Assembly (NCBI GenBank): GCA_964502735.1
Contig: CAZCYD010000002.1
Span: forward strand, 62,001 to 126,000
Source: JACKAN01 sp964502735
GTDB taxonomy: Bacteria > Bdellovibrionota > Bdellovibrionia > Bdellovibrionales > UBA1609
DNA: 64,000 nt
Direction of reading: 5' to 3'
Below, in pieces: positions 1-8,617 of the stretch. Below the pieces are notes generated by a model. That model was given only the letters and a program-made list of their open reading frames with translations. It did no database searches and was not told where the DNA came from. The position numbers and the translations under genes were made by a program. Positions within the stretch are counted from its first letter, which is position 1, and each line of letters begins with the position of its first letter.

Positions 1-937
1 ATCTCAGGGGGTAGTTTACGGCTATAGTGCTGCCATCAAATGGAGGGAATTTAATTCTTTCAAAAACACTCTTCACGCAAATCGCCATTTTCTCGCTTTC
101 TGTGTTGTCTGCCTGTATGCTAATGCCTTCCGTTTTTCCAGCGGGTAGAATTGAGAACCTAACTGTAAGCTGTCCTGTGGCTTGTTGCTGAAAGTTGTAG
201 GCATTGAGTTGGCATTTTTGTAAAGGCTTTAGATAGGATAAGACAACGGCAGAAATATCTTGATTACTCAATATTGTCGTGGCTCCTGAAATTACAGATT
301 TCTTAGGAGAAAGCGGGGTTGTGTCTGCGATATTGTTAACTTTGTCTGAGGGTATTCTTTCCTCGTTATCCAACTCGTCGACATTTTCTGTTGAGCGGAT
401 ATTTAGTGGAGTTGCAGTTAAAGAGGTTAACAGGGCCGACGGATTCTCAAGAATAAGTTGGTTTTGTTTTCCTGATTTTGTAATTTCCCCCCAGCCTCTT
501 CTGACTACTGCGTAGATGGGAAGAGTATGGGAGGAGTTGTCCCATAGTTTCAGCAGAACTTCTGAGTTTTCACCGAACCGAACTTGATCTTGAGTTATAA
601 AATTTAGAGTTACATGAGATCCAGCTGGGGTCAGGATTCTGTCAAATTTGAGAACTTCATGTCCCACTTTTGCGTTTAAGGAGAGTCCTTCTCTTATAAT
701 AAGAACCTCTCCCTCAAACTCGTGAATATTGGCGAGAGGCAAGGTTGATTTTTTTACCCCCTCATCATTAAATACCATAACCAAAAGCCAACCCAGGGCT
801 AACAAGGTTCCGAATGTAACTGAGGCAGTAACTAAGAAAATAGAGTACTTTTTATTTCTTAGGGCTCTCAGAGTCAGATGGCTCAGTTTTTTCAGATGGC
901 TCCCCCTGAATTTTAGGTGTTTCTTCAGTTGCCCCAA
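1..937 (-). CDS. FecR-like / AgmX-PglI C-terminal domain membrane protein (partial, C-terminus beyond window)
   Basis: The minus-strand frame is open from the window edge to an alternative TTG start near 937, overlapping the end of secG by 86 bp. There is no in-frame ATG before the membrane segment, so the start is uncertain. The protein has a basic N-terminus, one transmembrane helix (IFLVTASVTFGTLLALGWLL), then a FecR-like region (GEVLIIREG ... GSHVTLNF ... VRFGENSEVLLKL). A linker follows, then a domain resembling the AgmX/PglI (TonB-like) C-terminal module: two Cys (QKCQL, AICVKS), LTVRFSILPAGK and FPPFDGS. AgmX/PglI domains are known from myxobacterial and bdellovibrio-type gliding and envelope proteins. 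The likely role is an inner-membrane-anchored periplasmic protein; the exact function is unknown. The last residues lie outside the window. Confidence 0.75.
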   Translation of the reverse strand, partial: MGQLKKHLKFRGSHLKKLSHLTLRALRNKKYSIFLVTASVTFGTLLALGWLLVMVFNDEGVKKSTLPLANIHEFEGEVLIIREGLSLNAKVGHEVLKFDRILTPAGSHVTLNFITQDQVRFGENSEVLLKLWDNSSHTLPIYAVVRRGWGEITKSGKQNQLILENPSALLTSLTATPLNIRSTENVDELDNEERIPSDKVNNIADTTPLSPKKSVISGATTILSNQDISAVVLSYLKPLQKCQLNAYNFQQQATGQLTVRFSILPAGKTEGISIQADNTESEKMAICVKSVFERIKFPPFDGSTIAVNYPLR

Positions 938-1217
938 GGCCTGAAGTCGAGGCTCCGGCAGGGGCAAACTTATCGAGTACACTTTCATTTTTTTGTGAAG
1001 TCATATACGCTAAAGAGATGGAAGTTACAGCAAAGGCCACGGCAATCCAGCGCGTGGCTTTGACCAAGAAGCTCGCGGCACCCGTACTGCCAAAGACGGT
1101 GTTGCCGCCGCTGCCCCCGAGCATCCCCATTGCCCCACCTTTAGAGTCTTGAAGAAGAACAAGGATTATTAGAATAACAGCCATAAAAACATGAATCACA
1201 GAAATAAATGCTAACAT
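852..1217 (-). CDS. secG: Protein translocase subunit SecG
   Basis: Small inner-membrane subunit of the SecYEG export channel. The 121-residue protein has the family layout: a first transmembrane helix with hydrophobic run VILIILVLLQDSKGGAMG, a Gly-rich loop containing GGSGGNTVFGSTGAASFL, and a second helix WIAVAFAVTSISLAYM. A Ser/Glu/Pro-rich tail follows. It is transcribed divergently from tmk. The 187-bp gap holds a 14-bp perfect palindrome close to its start. In many bacteria secG follows tpiA; here tpiA is 5 kb away on the other strand. The downstream AgmX-like gene overlaps its 3' end, which suggests an operon. Confidence 0.93.
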   Translation of the reverse strand: MLAFISVIHVFMAVILIILVLLQDSKGGAMGMLGGSGGNTVFGSTGAASFLVKATRWIAVAFAVTSISLAYMTSQKNESVLDKFAPAGASTSGLGATEETPKIQGEPSEKTEPSDSESPKK

Positions 1218-1228
1218 ATTAAAATCCT

Positions 1229-1242
1229 ATTGTGCGCACAAT
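1229..1242. promoter_or_regulatory. 14-bp perfect palindrome in the secG/tmk divergent spacer
   Basis: ATTGTGCGCACAAT is its own reverse complement and lies 12 bp upstream of the secG start, inside the likely 5' leader. Three near-repeats of a(g/a)atcgg/cc follow at about 1264-1305. A dimeric repressor site is possible; no regulator is identified. Confidence 0.3.
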
Positions 1243-1404
1243 TTATACGCATCGACGAGTTTTAAATCGGCTAAATTCAGATCGCCCAATTTTTAGATCG
1301 GCAGTATAAGGGAGTCTGCCTGTAAGGTCCAGAGGCTTTTGGCAATAGAGTAACGCAACACACAAATGATAACTTATTCTTGGCTGAATGGATAGAACCT
1401 TCTT

Positions 1405-2013
1405 ATGGCGTTTTGGGCATTTGAAGGTATTGATGGGGCAGGTAAGTCCACTTTAATGGGCTTGGTGAAAACGGAGCTAACTCGCCGAAATCAAAAGGTT
1501 ATACATACTCGAGAACCAGGAGGGACCCCTCTTGGTGAGGAGCTTAGAACCCTTTTGTTGAGATCTGATGGCGATCCACCCACGCCTAGGGCCGAACTTT
1601 TACTTTACGAAGCCATACGAGCTCAACACGTAGAAAAGATCATTTTACCGGCTATTCAAAGAGGGGATTGGATCTTGTGCGACCGTTTTACTGCCAGTAC
1701 ATTGGCGTTTCAGGCGGGAGGGCGAGAGATGGCAAGAGGGCCTATTGATTGGTTAAATGATTTTGCGACCCGGGGCCTTGAGCCTGATCTAGCTATCTTG
1801 CTAGATTTGGATATTAAAAAGGGGCAGGAACGAATGGAAGGGCGCCAAAAAGATAGATTTGAACTGGAAAAGGATGATTTTCACGATCGCGTTCGCAATG
1901 GCTATTTAAACCTAGCTAAAGAATCGCCAGAAAAATGGGTTATTTTAGATGCGAGTCAGAGCCCCGAGGTTTTGTTTGAAAGCTTATTGCCCCTGATAGA
2001 AAGGGCTTTATGA
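1405..2013 (+). CDS. tmk: Thymidylate kinase
   Basis: Phosphorylates dTMP to dTDP with ATP in the cytoplasm, for dTTP supply. It is 202 residues, normal for the family. The P-loop GIDGAGKST lies at residues 8-16, followed by the substrate-side motif REPGGTPLGE and the DR(F/Y/H) motif CDRFTASTLAFQ near residue 93. It is the first gene of the tmk-holB-tatD-gap-pgk-tpiA run. Its TGA overlaps the holB ATG by 4 bp, so translation is probably coupled. Identity is clear from the motifs. Confidence 0.95.
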   Translation: MAFWAFEGIDGAGKSTLMGLVKTELTRRNQKVIHTREPGGTPLGEELRTLLLRSDGDPPTPRAELLLYEAIRAQHVEKIILPAIQRGDWILCDRFTASTLAFQAGGREMARGPIDWLNDFATRGLEPDLAILLDLDIKKGQERMEGRQKDRFELEKDDFHDRVRNGYLNLAKESPEKWVILDASQSPEVLFESLLPLIERAL

Positions 2014-3002
2014 AAACTCTTCTTGAAAACCTAAGTGGTCATGATGAAAGCTTGGCTAAACTTAGAAGGGCTATAAAAGAGGGGAGGTTAGCTTCGACAA
2101 ACATTTTTTCTGGACTTAGCGGTATAGGGAAAAAAAGCTTGGCATTTGGCCTTTCTCAGGAGCTGCTTTGTGAGAGGTCCATAAACACTCAGGAGAGGAC
2201 CCAGACGGCTTGTGGATTGTGTGGTTCTTGTTTGCGTTCAGGTAAACGGCAACACGAGTCTATAATGTTAGTGGAGCCTCAAAAGAATCAGATTAAGATA
2301 GAGCAGGCTCGTGAGATTTTACACTTTCTTCAATATAGATCTTTGCGTGGTGCAACTATTGTAATTGTAGATGAAGTTGAGAAGTTAAACGTTCAAGCGG
2401 CGAATGCTTTGCTAAAGATATTGGAAGAGCCACGTGCGGGAGTTTTTTTCTTTTTGATCACATCTAGTTTAGGTGGCATTTTGCCAACAATACGCTCCAG
2501 ATCACAAATTTGGCATTTTACCCCTCTTAAGATTGAAAGCTTGAAAGCTTTGGGATCTTTTCCGGAATGGGTTTTGAGCGCAAGTCAGGGAAGTTTGTCG
2601 CAGGCGCAAGCTCTACTAGATAACAAGGATCAAAACCTTAGAGGGCGGGCATTTTCTTTTATTGCGAGCTTACAAACAGAGTCTCTAGAAAAACAACTTG
2701 AGGAGGGGAGAGATCTCATTGCTGAAAAGGATGAAGTCTTAGAAGTTGTAAAATACTGGCAACAACTTTTGAGGGATGCTTGTGTTTACAATATAAACCC
2801 TAATCTTGTTATACATAAGGACTGTTTGTCTCAAATTCAAAAATTATCAAATTTAGGCTTTTCAAAATTGGAGTGGTTGTTTTCAAAGGCCACAGAGATA
2901 GACAGTTGTGTTCGCCGAAACTTTGACTTAAACATAGCCATAGAGGACATGGTCTATTCTTGCAGAAAGGCATTGGACGAAAGGAATTTATGGGTTGGAT
3001 AG
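2010..3002 (+). CDS. holB: DNA polymerase III delta-prime subunit (clamp loader)
   Basis: AAA+ clamp-loader subunit that opens and loads the sliding clamp at replication forks. At 330 residues it has a Walker A-like loop (SGLSGIGKKS, about residues 33-42), the zinc-module motif CGLCGSC, a Walker B stretch IVIVDEVEKL, and the following NAANALLKILEEP-type helix (here VQAANALLKILEEP). The usual SRC sensor motif reads SRS here. The tmk-holB-tatD order is widely conserved, which supports the call. It overlaps tmk by 4 bp and tatD by 13 bp. Confidence 0.92.
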   Translation: MKTLLENLSGHDESLAKLRRAIKEGRLASTNIFSGLSGIGKKSLAFGLSQELLCERSINTQERTQTACGLCGSCLRSGKRQHESIMLVEPQKNQIKIEQAREILHFLQYRSLRGATIVIVDEVEKLNVQAANALLKILEEPRAGVFFFLITSSLGGILPTIRSRSQIWHFTPLKIESLKALGSFPEWVLSASQGSLSQAQALLDNKDQNLRGRAFSFIASLQTESLEKQLEEGRDLIAEKDEVLEVVKYWQQLLRDACVYNINPNLVIHKDCLSQIQKLSNLGFSKLEWLFSKATEIDSCVRRNFDLNIAIEDMVYSCRKALDERNLWVG

Positions 3003-3760
3003 ATTTACATTGTCATCTTAACTCTCTTGCTAAAACCCCCGAGGAAGCGGTTCGGTCGGCGGTGGAAGAGGGGGTGGTTAAGATGGTGACAATCGGAACA
3101 GAGCCTAAGGACCATCCAGTTGTTTTAGGCTTTGCAAATCAATTTCAGCCCCATGTTTATTGTACTTTAGGGGTTCACCCGCACGAGGCTCATCAGTACA
3201 ATGAACAATGTGAAAAATGGATGCTAGACCATTTAACAGAGGCTAGGGTTGTAGCCGTTGGTGAGATTGGATTGGATTTTTACTACAATCACTCGCCAAG
3301 AGATGTGCAAGTTTCTGTATTTAAACGCCAATTGCAACTGGCTAAAGATTTGAGTTTGCCAGTCCAAATTCATACTCGAGATGCTGAAGTTGAAACAATT
3401 GAAGTCTTAAAAGCATTTGATGGAAAGATACAAGGAGTATTGCACTGTTTTACTGGAACCCAATGGTTAGCTGACGAGGCCTTGAAGTTAAATTTAAATA
3501 TTTCTATTAGTGGTGTTGTCACATTTAAGAATGCTGATCCATTGAGAGAAGTCGTGAGATCATTACCCCTAGATAGAATTCATGTGGAAACAGATGCTCC
3601 ATTTTTAACTCCAGTTCCTTTACGAGGGCAAAAAAATGAGCCGAGTTTTGTTGTGCACACAGCTGAGTATGTGGCCAAATTGAAAAGGGTTGGGCTTGAA
3701 GAATTTAAAAAGATAACTTATGAGAATACAATTAGAGTGTTTACAAAATTAAAGGAGTAG
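2990..3760 (+). CDS. tatD: TatD family metal-dependent DNase / hydrolase
   Basis: TIM-barrel metal hydrolase of the TatD family, with 3'-5' DNase or deoxyribonuclease quality-control roles in characterised members. I chose the ATG at 2990 because an AAGGA lies 4 nt upstream and the protein then begins MGWIDLHCHLN as family members do; an upstream TTG at 2960 is less likely. Ligand motifs are visible: HCH near the N-terminus, GEIGLDFYY, HTRDA, GVLHCFTG and HVETDAPFLTP. The gene sits between holB and gap with 13 bp overlap and a 5-bp gap respectively, so it is probably cotranscribed with both. Confidence 0.93.
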   Translation: MGWIDLHCHLNSLAKTPEEAVRSAVEEGVVKMVTIGTEPKDHPVVLGFANQFQPHVYCTLGVHPHEAHQYNEQCEKWMLDHLTEARVVAVGEIGLDFYYNHSPRDVQVSVFKRQLQLAKDLSLPVQIHTRDAEVETIEVLKAFDGKIQGVLHCFTGTQWLADEALKLNLNISISGVVTFKNADPLREVVRSLPLDRIHVETDAPFLTPVPLRGQKNEPSFVVHTAEYVAKLKRVGLEEFKKITYENTIRVFTKLKE

Positions 3761-3765
3761 GTCAA

Positions 3766-4764
3766 ATGAGTTTGAGAGTAGGTATAAACGGATTTGGAAG
3801 AATAGGCAGGATTCTGTTTCGCGCAGGTTACGAAAAACTAAATATTGTTGGTATAAATAATGTTGGGACAATTGAGGAAGCGGCCCATTTGCTTAAATAC
3901 GACAGCACTCATGGTAAGTACTCTAAGTCAATTGCAGTCGAAGAAGGAAAAATTGTTGTCGATGGCAAACAGATCCCAGTCTCAAGCGTTAGGAACCCTG
4001 AGGAAATCCCATGGAAAGAATGGGAAGTTGATGTCGTATTAGAGTGCACGGGCGCTTTTAAAGCGAAGTCTGACTTTCTTAAGCATCTTACTGCCGGGGC
4101 AAAAAGAGTCTTGGTTTCTGCGCCTGCCGATGCCGATAGTACTCTTGTTTACGGTATTAATCATGAATCTTATAACCCAAGTCGAGATTATGTTGTCAGT
4201 AACGCCTCTTGTACAACCAACTGTTTGGCTCCTGTGGCAAAAGTGTTGCACGAAACTTTTGGTATTGAGCACGGATTTATGACAACAATTCACTCTTACA
4301 CCAATGACCAAAAAATTTTAGATGCTAACCATAAAGATTTAAGGCGAGCCCGTGCCGCAGCATTATCGATGATACCAACAACAACTGGGGCAGCTAAGGC
4401 AGTGGGATTAGTTTTGCCTGATTTAAAAGGTAAAATTGATGGTGTTGCAGTGAGAGTCCCTACTCCCAATGTGAGTTTAGTGGACTTTGTTGTTAAAACC
4501 AAAAAAGAGGCTACTGCCGAGTCAGTTAATCAGGCTCTTATAAAAGCTTCTGAAGGCGCTTTAAAGGGAGTGTTGCGATGCGAACAGGCTCCCCTTGTGA
4601 GTATTGACTTTAATGGGGATCCCAGCAGCTCAATAGTTGATCTTGCAAGCACTATGACTATAGGGCAAAACATGGTTAAAGTTTTTGCATGGTACGATAA
4701 TGAAATGGGATTTTCTCATAGAATGGTCGATATGGTTCAGTTTATGCACAAAAAGGGTTTGTAA
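3766..4764 (+). CDS. gap: Glyceraldehyde-3-phosphate dehydrogenase
   Basis: Oxidises glyceraldehyde-3-phosphate to 1,3-bisphosphoglycerate with NAD(P) in the cytoplasm. The 332-residue protein starts with the Rossmann motif GINGFGRIGR. It carries the catalytic Cys149 in NASCTTNCLAP, the partner His in THSYTNDQ, and the C-terminal WYDNEMGFSHRMVD motif. It starts 5 bp after tatD. Its stop codon directly abuts the pgk ATG, giving a gap-pgk-tpiA glycolytic block. Confidence 0.97.
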   Translation: MSLRVGINGFGRIGRILFRAGYEKLNIVGINNVGTIEEAAHLLKYDSTHGKYSKSIAVEEGKIVVDGKQIPVSSVRNPEEIPWKEWEVDVVLECTGAFKAKSDFLKHLTAGAKRVLVSAPADADSTLVYGINHESYNPSRDYVVSNASCTTNCLAPVAKVLHETFGIEHGFMTTIHSYTNDQKILDANHKDLRRARAAALSMIPTTTGAAKAVGLVLPDLKGKIDGVAVRVPTPNVSLVDFVVKTKKEATAESVNQALIKASEGALKGVLRCEQAPLVSIDFNGDPSSSIVDLASTMTIGQNMVKVFAWYDNEMGFSHRMVDMVQFMHKKGL

Positions 4765-5949
4765 ATGACATTTAAATCTATAGAGGATCTTGATCTTAAA
4801 GGTAAATCTATTTTTTTAAGATTGGACTTAAATGTTCCCTTAAAAAATGGAGTGATTATTGATGAGACGAGAATTCAAGCGGCGTTGCCGACAATACGCT
4901 ATATCATGGATAAGGGAGGCAAGTTGGTGCTTGCCAGTCATCTGGGGAGACCCAAAGGTGAGGGCGATAAAAATCAATTTAGTTTGCAGCCTGTGGCTGA
5001 GAGGTTGAGCCAAGTCTTAAATGTAGAGGTGATTCTAGTTGAAGAGCCATCTGGCGAAGCGCCAAAAGCCTTATTAGGAAACTTAAAGCCGAACCAAGTT
5101 ATAATGTTAGAAAATTTGCGTTTTGAACCCGGTGAAACTAAAAATGAAAAGTCTTTGTACGACAAGTGGGCTCGCTATATAGACGTTTACATTAACGACG
5201 CTTTTGGGGCCAGTCATAGAGTTCATGCCAGTATTGTGGGGTTGCCCAGTCAGATAAAACAAAGAGCCATGGGCTTTCTGATAAGAAAAGAAGTAGAGAT
5301 GCTCAACTTCGTATTGAAGGCACAGCGTCACCCTTATGTTGCCATTCTTGGTGGAGCAAAGGTCAGTGATAAAATTTCTGTTATAGAGTCATTGGTTGAC
5401 AAGGTTGACACGCTCATTGTTGGTGGAGCGATGGCTTATACTTTTCTTGCCGCTCAGAACATCAAAGTGGGAAAGTCCCTGGTTGAAAAGGATAAGATTC
5501 ATTTGGCTAAAGAAATTATTGAACGCTTTTCGGTAAGAAACAAACAATTGCTACTACCCGTTGACCATGTTGTTGTTAAGGCTTTTGATAAACCCGAAAC
5601 TCTTGAGATAACTTCAGGAAGTGAAATTCCAGATGAGACTTTAGCTGTAGATATTGGGCCAAAGACAATTAAAATCTACGAAGATTGTATTGCTCGCGCT
5701 GAACTTATTTTTTGGAATGGCCCCATGGGAGTTTTCGAAACCCCAGAATATGCTAAAGGCACTTTGGCCATTGCAAGGGCTTTAGCGAGCAGCTCTGGCT
5801 TAACAATTGTTGGGGGAGGAGACTCGGTTGCCGCAATGAACCTCTCGGGAGAGGCCGATAAAATAAGTCATATTTCTACGGGCGGGGGTGCAAGTTTGGA
5901 GTACATTCAGGGGGATGTCTTGCCGGGAATAGAGGCGCTCAAATGTTAA
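4765..5949 (+). CDS. pgk: Phosphoglycerate kinase
   Basis: Transfers phosphate from 1,3-bisphosphoglycerate to ADP in glycolysis. It has 394 residues, standard for bacterial PGK. Motifs: RLDLNVPLKNG near the N-terminus, SHLGRPKGE, MLENLRFEPGE, the hinge/nucleotide region ILGGAKVSDKI, WNGPMGVFE, and the C-terminal GGGDSVAA. It begins immediately after the gap stop codon and overlaps tpiA by 7 bp, so expression is presumably coupled. Confidence 0.97.
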   Translation: MTFKSIEDLDLKGKSIFLRLDLNVPLKNGVIIDETRIQAALPTIRYIMDKGGKLVLASHLGRPKGEGDKNQFSLQPVAERLSQVLNVEVILVEEPSGEAPKALLGNLKPNQVIMLENLRFEPGETKNEKSLYDKWARYIDVYINDAFGASHRVHASIVGLPSQIKQRAMGFLIRKEVEMLNFVLKAQRHPYVAILGGAKVSDKISVIESLVDKVDTLIVGGAMAYTFLAAQNIKVGKSLVEKDKIHLAKEIIERFSVRNKQLLLPVDHVVVKAFDKPETLEITSGSEIPDETLAVDIGPKTIKIYEDCIARAELIFWNGPMGVFETPEYAKGTLAIARALASSSGLTIVGGGDSVAAMNLSGEADKISHISTGGGASLEYIQGDVLPGIEALKC

Positions 5950-6710
5950 AAAAACCAATTGTTGCAGCAAACTGGAAGATGAATCTAAATCCGGAGGAAG
6001 CTGCCAGTTATTTTGATGAGTTTCTAAAGGTTTGTCCTGCAGAGAAACAGAGTCACTTTGTTTTTTTTCCTCCAACAATTGATTTGTTTGTGGCTGCTAA
6101 TAAATTGACAAAACATTCTATTATGTGGGGGGCTCAAAATGTTCATACAGAGTTATCTGGAGCCTTTACAGGAGAGACTTCGGCATCGATGTTGAAAAAC
6201 TTGGGAGGGAGTTGTTGCCTCGTTGGTCACAGTGAGAGGAGAACTTTGTTTGCAGAAACTGATGAGATTGTATCTCAAAAAATTGATCAACTACAGTCTT
6301 TAGATATTACGCCAATTATTTGCATTGGAGAGTCTCTCGTTCAAAGAGAATCTGGTAAAACTCAAGACATTTTAGCTGATCAACTCCAAAGGTGTTTAAA
6401 AAAAATCAATGTAGAAAAAGATTTTATTTTAGCTTATGAACCTGTCTGGGCCATCGGAACAGGGAAAGTGGCCACGCCACAGCTGGCAGAAGGGGCTCAT
6501 GTTTTTGTTAGATATATCTTGGAAAAAATGTTTTCTAAAGAAGTCGCAAACAAAACTCAAGTTTTATACGGCGGAAGTGTAAATGCAGAAAATGTTGGAG
6601 ATATGGCTAAGCAAAAAAATATAGATGGATTTCTTGTAGGGGGTGCCAGCTTAAAGGTTGACTCTTTAATGTCTATTCTTGAAAGGTCAGAAACAAGTCA
6701 AAGCAGATAA
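5943..6710 (+). CDS. tpiA: Triosephosphate isomerase
   Basis: Interconverts dihydroxyacetone phosphate and glyceraldehyde-3-phosphate. The 255-residue TIM barrel shows the active-site Lys in AANWKMN, the electrophilic His in GHSERR, the catalytic Glu in AYEPVWAIGTGK, and the phosphate-binding loops YGGSVNAEN and DGFLVGGASL. It is the last gene of the six-gene run starting at tmk. The reading frame overlaps the pgk end by 7 bp. Confidence 0.97.
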   Translation: MLKKPIVAANWKMNLNPEEAASYFDEFLKVCPAEKQSHFVFFPPTIDLFVAANKLTKHSIMWGAQNVHTELSGAFTGETSASMLKNLGGSCCLVGHSERRTLFAETDEIVSQKIDQLQSLDITPIICIGESLVQRESGKTQDILADQLQRCLKKINVEKDFILAYEPVWAIGTGKVATPQLAEGAHVFVRYILEKMFSKEVANKTQVLYGGSVNAENVGDMAKQKNIDGFLVGGASLKVDSLMSILERSETSQSR

Positions 6711-7088
6711 TCTCTGACAGTTTTGTGTGTTGACAGTTTTGCGTATCACAATGAGATTTTTTTTACTGGAGATAGAAAATTGCTCTGCGCATTAAGATTC
6801 AGTAATTCAATGGAAATATTTAATGAGAATTCCGCAACAGTTGAAATCAAATTTATGCTGTCTAGAGCACGATGGATTCAATTTGTATATTGTTAAGTGT
6901 AGAAAAGTCTCATACAATGACTTCTGAAGCAGAGGGATTGAAAATAAATGTGTACATTTAGTAGCAAGCAAATCAGCGAGTCAATCTAAGTGTTTTTAAT
7001 AGACCTTCTGATTTTTAAAAGAGGAAGGGCCAATTTTACCTCTTATTTTTGGGCGCAACATAATTTTGTGGGGACTGGAGTTTCTTGA
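6711..7088. other. Intergenic region with no convincing gene
   Basis: About 380 bp, AT-rich, with only very short open frames. It begins with a short direct repeat (ctgacagttttgtgt / ttgacagttttgcgt). Near 7019-7050 an imperfect AAGAGG...CCTCTT stem is followed by TATTTTT, which could be a weak terminator for the glycolytic operon. I see no RNA gene that I can name. Confidence 0.4.
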
Positions 7089-7316
7089 GTGGATAGGCAT
7101 CCTGTCCATATTCGTCGATGTCACATCTGTGGAGGGGTCACAGAGTCTAAGTTAGATAGAGTGTCTCATTGCCAGCACTGCGGAAAATCTTTGGCTCCAT
7201 TTTATTACTTTGACGACACAAAACTGATGGTTTCCTCTGATAAGATTGAGTCTCAGATAGTTGTAGGTGAATACCGTCCAGTTTATGGTTTGACAGTCTT
7301 CTGGGAAAGCTCATAG
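7089..7316 (+). CDS. Small zinc-ribbon protein of unknown function
   Basis: A 75-residue frame starting at GTG. It contains two CxxC pairs spaced as in a zinc ribbon (CHICGG ... CQHCGKS), so one structural zinc ion is likely. The C-terminal half (YYFDDTKLMVSS ... YRPVYGLTVFWE) has no motif I recognise. It lies 47 bp before ilvA on the same strand. The four well-spaced cysteines argue that it is a real gene; the function is not inferable. Confidence 0.6.
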   Translation: MDRHPVHIRRCHICGGVTESKLDRVSHCQHCGKSLAPFYYFDDTKLMVSSDKIESQIVVGEYRPVYGLTVFWESS

Positions 7317-7363
7317 AACAATATATGTAGAAAAATTCAAGGGAAAATATCCCAGAGAGAAAT

Positions 7364-8608
7364 ATGCCAGTTAAAAACATGCCAGTCTCTAAAATGAAAG
7401 TTACGTTACAAGATATTGAAGCCGCTCGAAATAATATCAAGCCAGTAATTTTACGAACAGAGTTGTCCTATTCAAGAAGCTGTTCAGACCTGGTTGGGAC
7501 AGATACTTTTATTAAATATGAAAATTTACAGCTGACGGGTAGTTTTAAAATTAGAGGGGCTTTAAATAAAATGTTAAGCCTAAAAGATCAGCGTCCAATT
7601 ACCGTCATCGCGGCCTCAGCAGGTAACCATGCTCAAGGTGTGGCTTTTGGCGCAAGGTATGTTGGAATACCAGCAAAAATTGTTATGCCTATTCAGACTC
7701 CCATTGTTAAAAAGCAGGCCACCATAAATTATGGTGCTGAAGTTATAATGTATGGAGACATTTTTGATGAAAGCTTTGCTTACGCTAGGCAATTAGAACG
7801 AGAAAGGGGTTATGTTTTTGTTCATCCATTTGAAGATGAAAAGGTTATTGCTGGTCAAGGGACAATAGGATTAGAAATCCTTGAGCAATTGCCAGATGTA
7901 GACTCCGTTATAGTGGCAATTGGAGGCGGGGGGTTGATGTCTGGAATATCTACTGTAATAAAAACCCTCAAGCCGAGCTGTCGCGTTTATGGCGTTGTGA
8001 GTTCAGGTTTTACAGGGATGAAGTCCTTATTTAATAAACAGGAAAAACTGGTTTATGATCAATCTGGCACTATAGCTGATGGTATTGCAGTGAAAAACCC
8101 AAGTCCTATTATTTTTGATTCTTTTATTTCTAAAAACGTTGATGACATTGTGGCTGTTGACGACAATGAAGTGGCAAAAGCTATTGTTTATTTGTTAGAA
8201 AGAGCCAAAACAGTTGTTGAGGGTTCTGGAGCCATCACTTTGGCGGCTGCAGCATTAGCTAAACAGTTTAATTGGAATTTGGGTGCGAAAACGGTTGTTG
8301 TATTAGGCGGTGGCAATATAGATATGAACTTAGTTGAAAAAGTTATTGAGAGAGGATTGTCAGCAAGTGGTCGGATTGCGCGAATAAAAGTTGTGGCTCC
8401 CGATCGTCCTGGTCAGCTGCAGAAAATTACGCAAGTTTTAGCCCAACACGGGGCCAATATTCTTGAAGTTTCTCATGATCGTGTGGGTCGAGAAGTCAAA
8501 TTTAGAGAAACCGTAATAAGAGTTGTAGTTGAAAGTAAAGGCGTGGATCATATTCAAGAAATAAAGAGCAGTTTAGAGTTGAGCTTTCCTCAGGTTGAAT
8601 TAGATTAA
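7364..8608 (+). CDS. ilvA: Threonine ammonia-lyase (threonine dehydratase) with C-terminal ACT domain
   Basis: PLP enzyme that converts threonine to 2-oxobutanoate and ammonia, the entry step to isoleucine. The catalytic domain covers about residues 1-320, with the PLP lysine (about K62) in GSFKIRGA, the SAGNHAQGVA motif and the phosphate-binding loop GGGGLMSG. A single ACT-like regulatory domain follows (VVAPDRPGQLQKIT ... ANILEVSHDR). At 414 residues it is the shorter one-ACT form rather than the E. coli IlvA with two regulatory repeats. Other possible ATG starts lie at 7376 and 7394. It converges with the hydantoinase-like pair 9 bp downstream. Confidence 0.92.
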   Translation: MPVKNMPVSKMKVTLQDIEAARNNIKPVILRTELSYSRSCSDLVGTDTFIKYENLQLTGSFKIRGALNKMLSLKDQRPITVIAASAGNHAQGVAFGARYVGIPAKIVMPIQTPIVKKQATINYGAEVIMYGDIFDESFAYARQLERERGYVFVHPFEDEKVIAGQGTIGLEILEQLPDVDSVIVAIGGGGLMSGISTVIKTLKPSCRVYGVVSSGFTGMKSLFNKQEKLVYDQSGTIADGIAVKNPSPIIFDSFISKNVDDIVAVDDNEVAKAIVYLLERAKTVVEGSGAITLAAAALAKQFNWNLGAKTVVVLGGGNIDMNLVEKVIERGLSASGRIARIKVVAPDRPGQLQKITQVLAQHGANILEVSHDRVGREVKFRETVIRVVVESKGVDHIQEIKSSLELSFPQVELD

Positions 8609-8617
8609 AGTTGACCT

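Noticed and set aside
279..515. Plus-strand open frame near the window start
   Set aside because: It is the shadow of the minus-strand AgmX-like gene, whose protein has recognisable domains.
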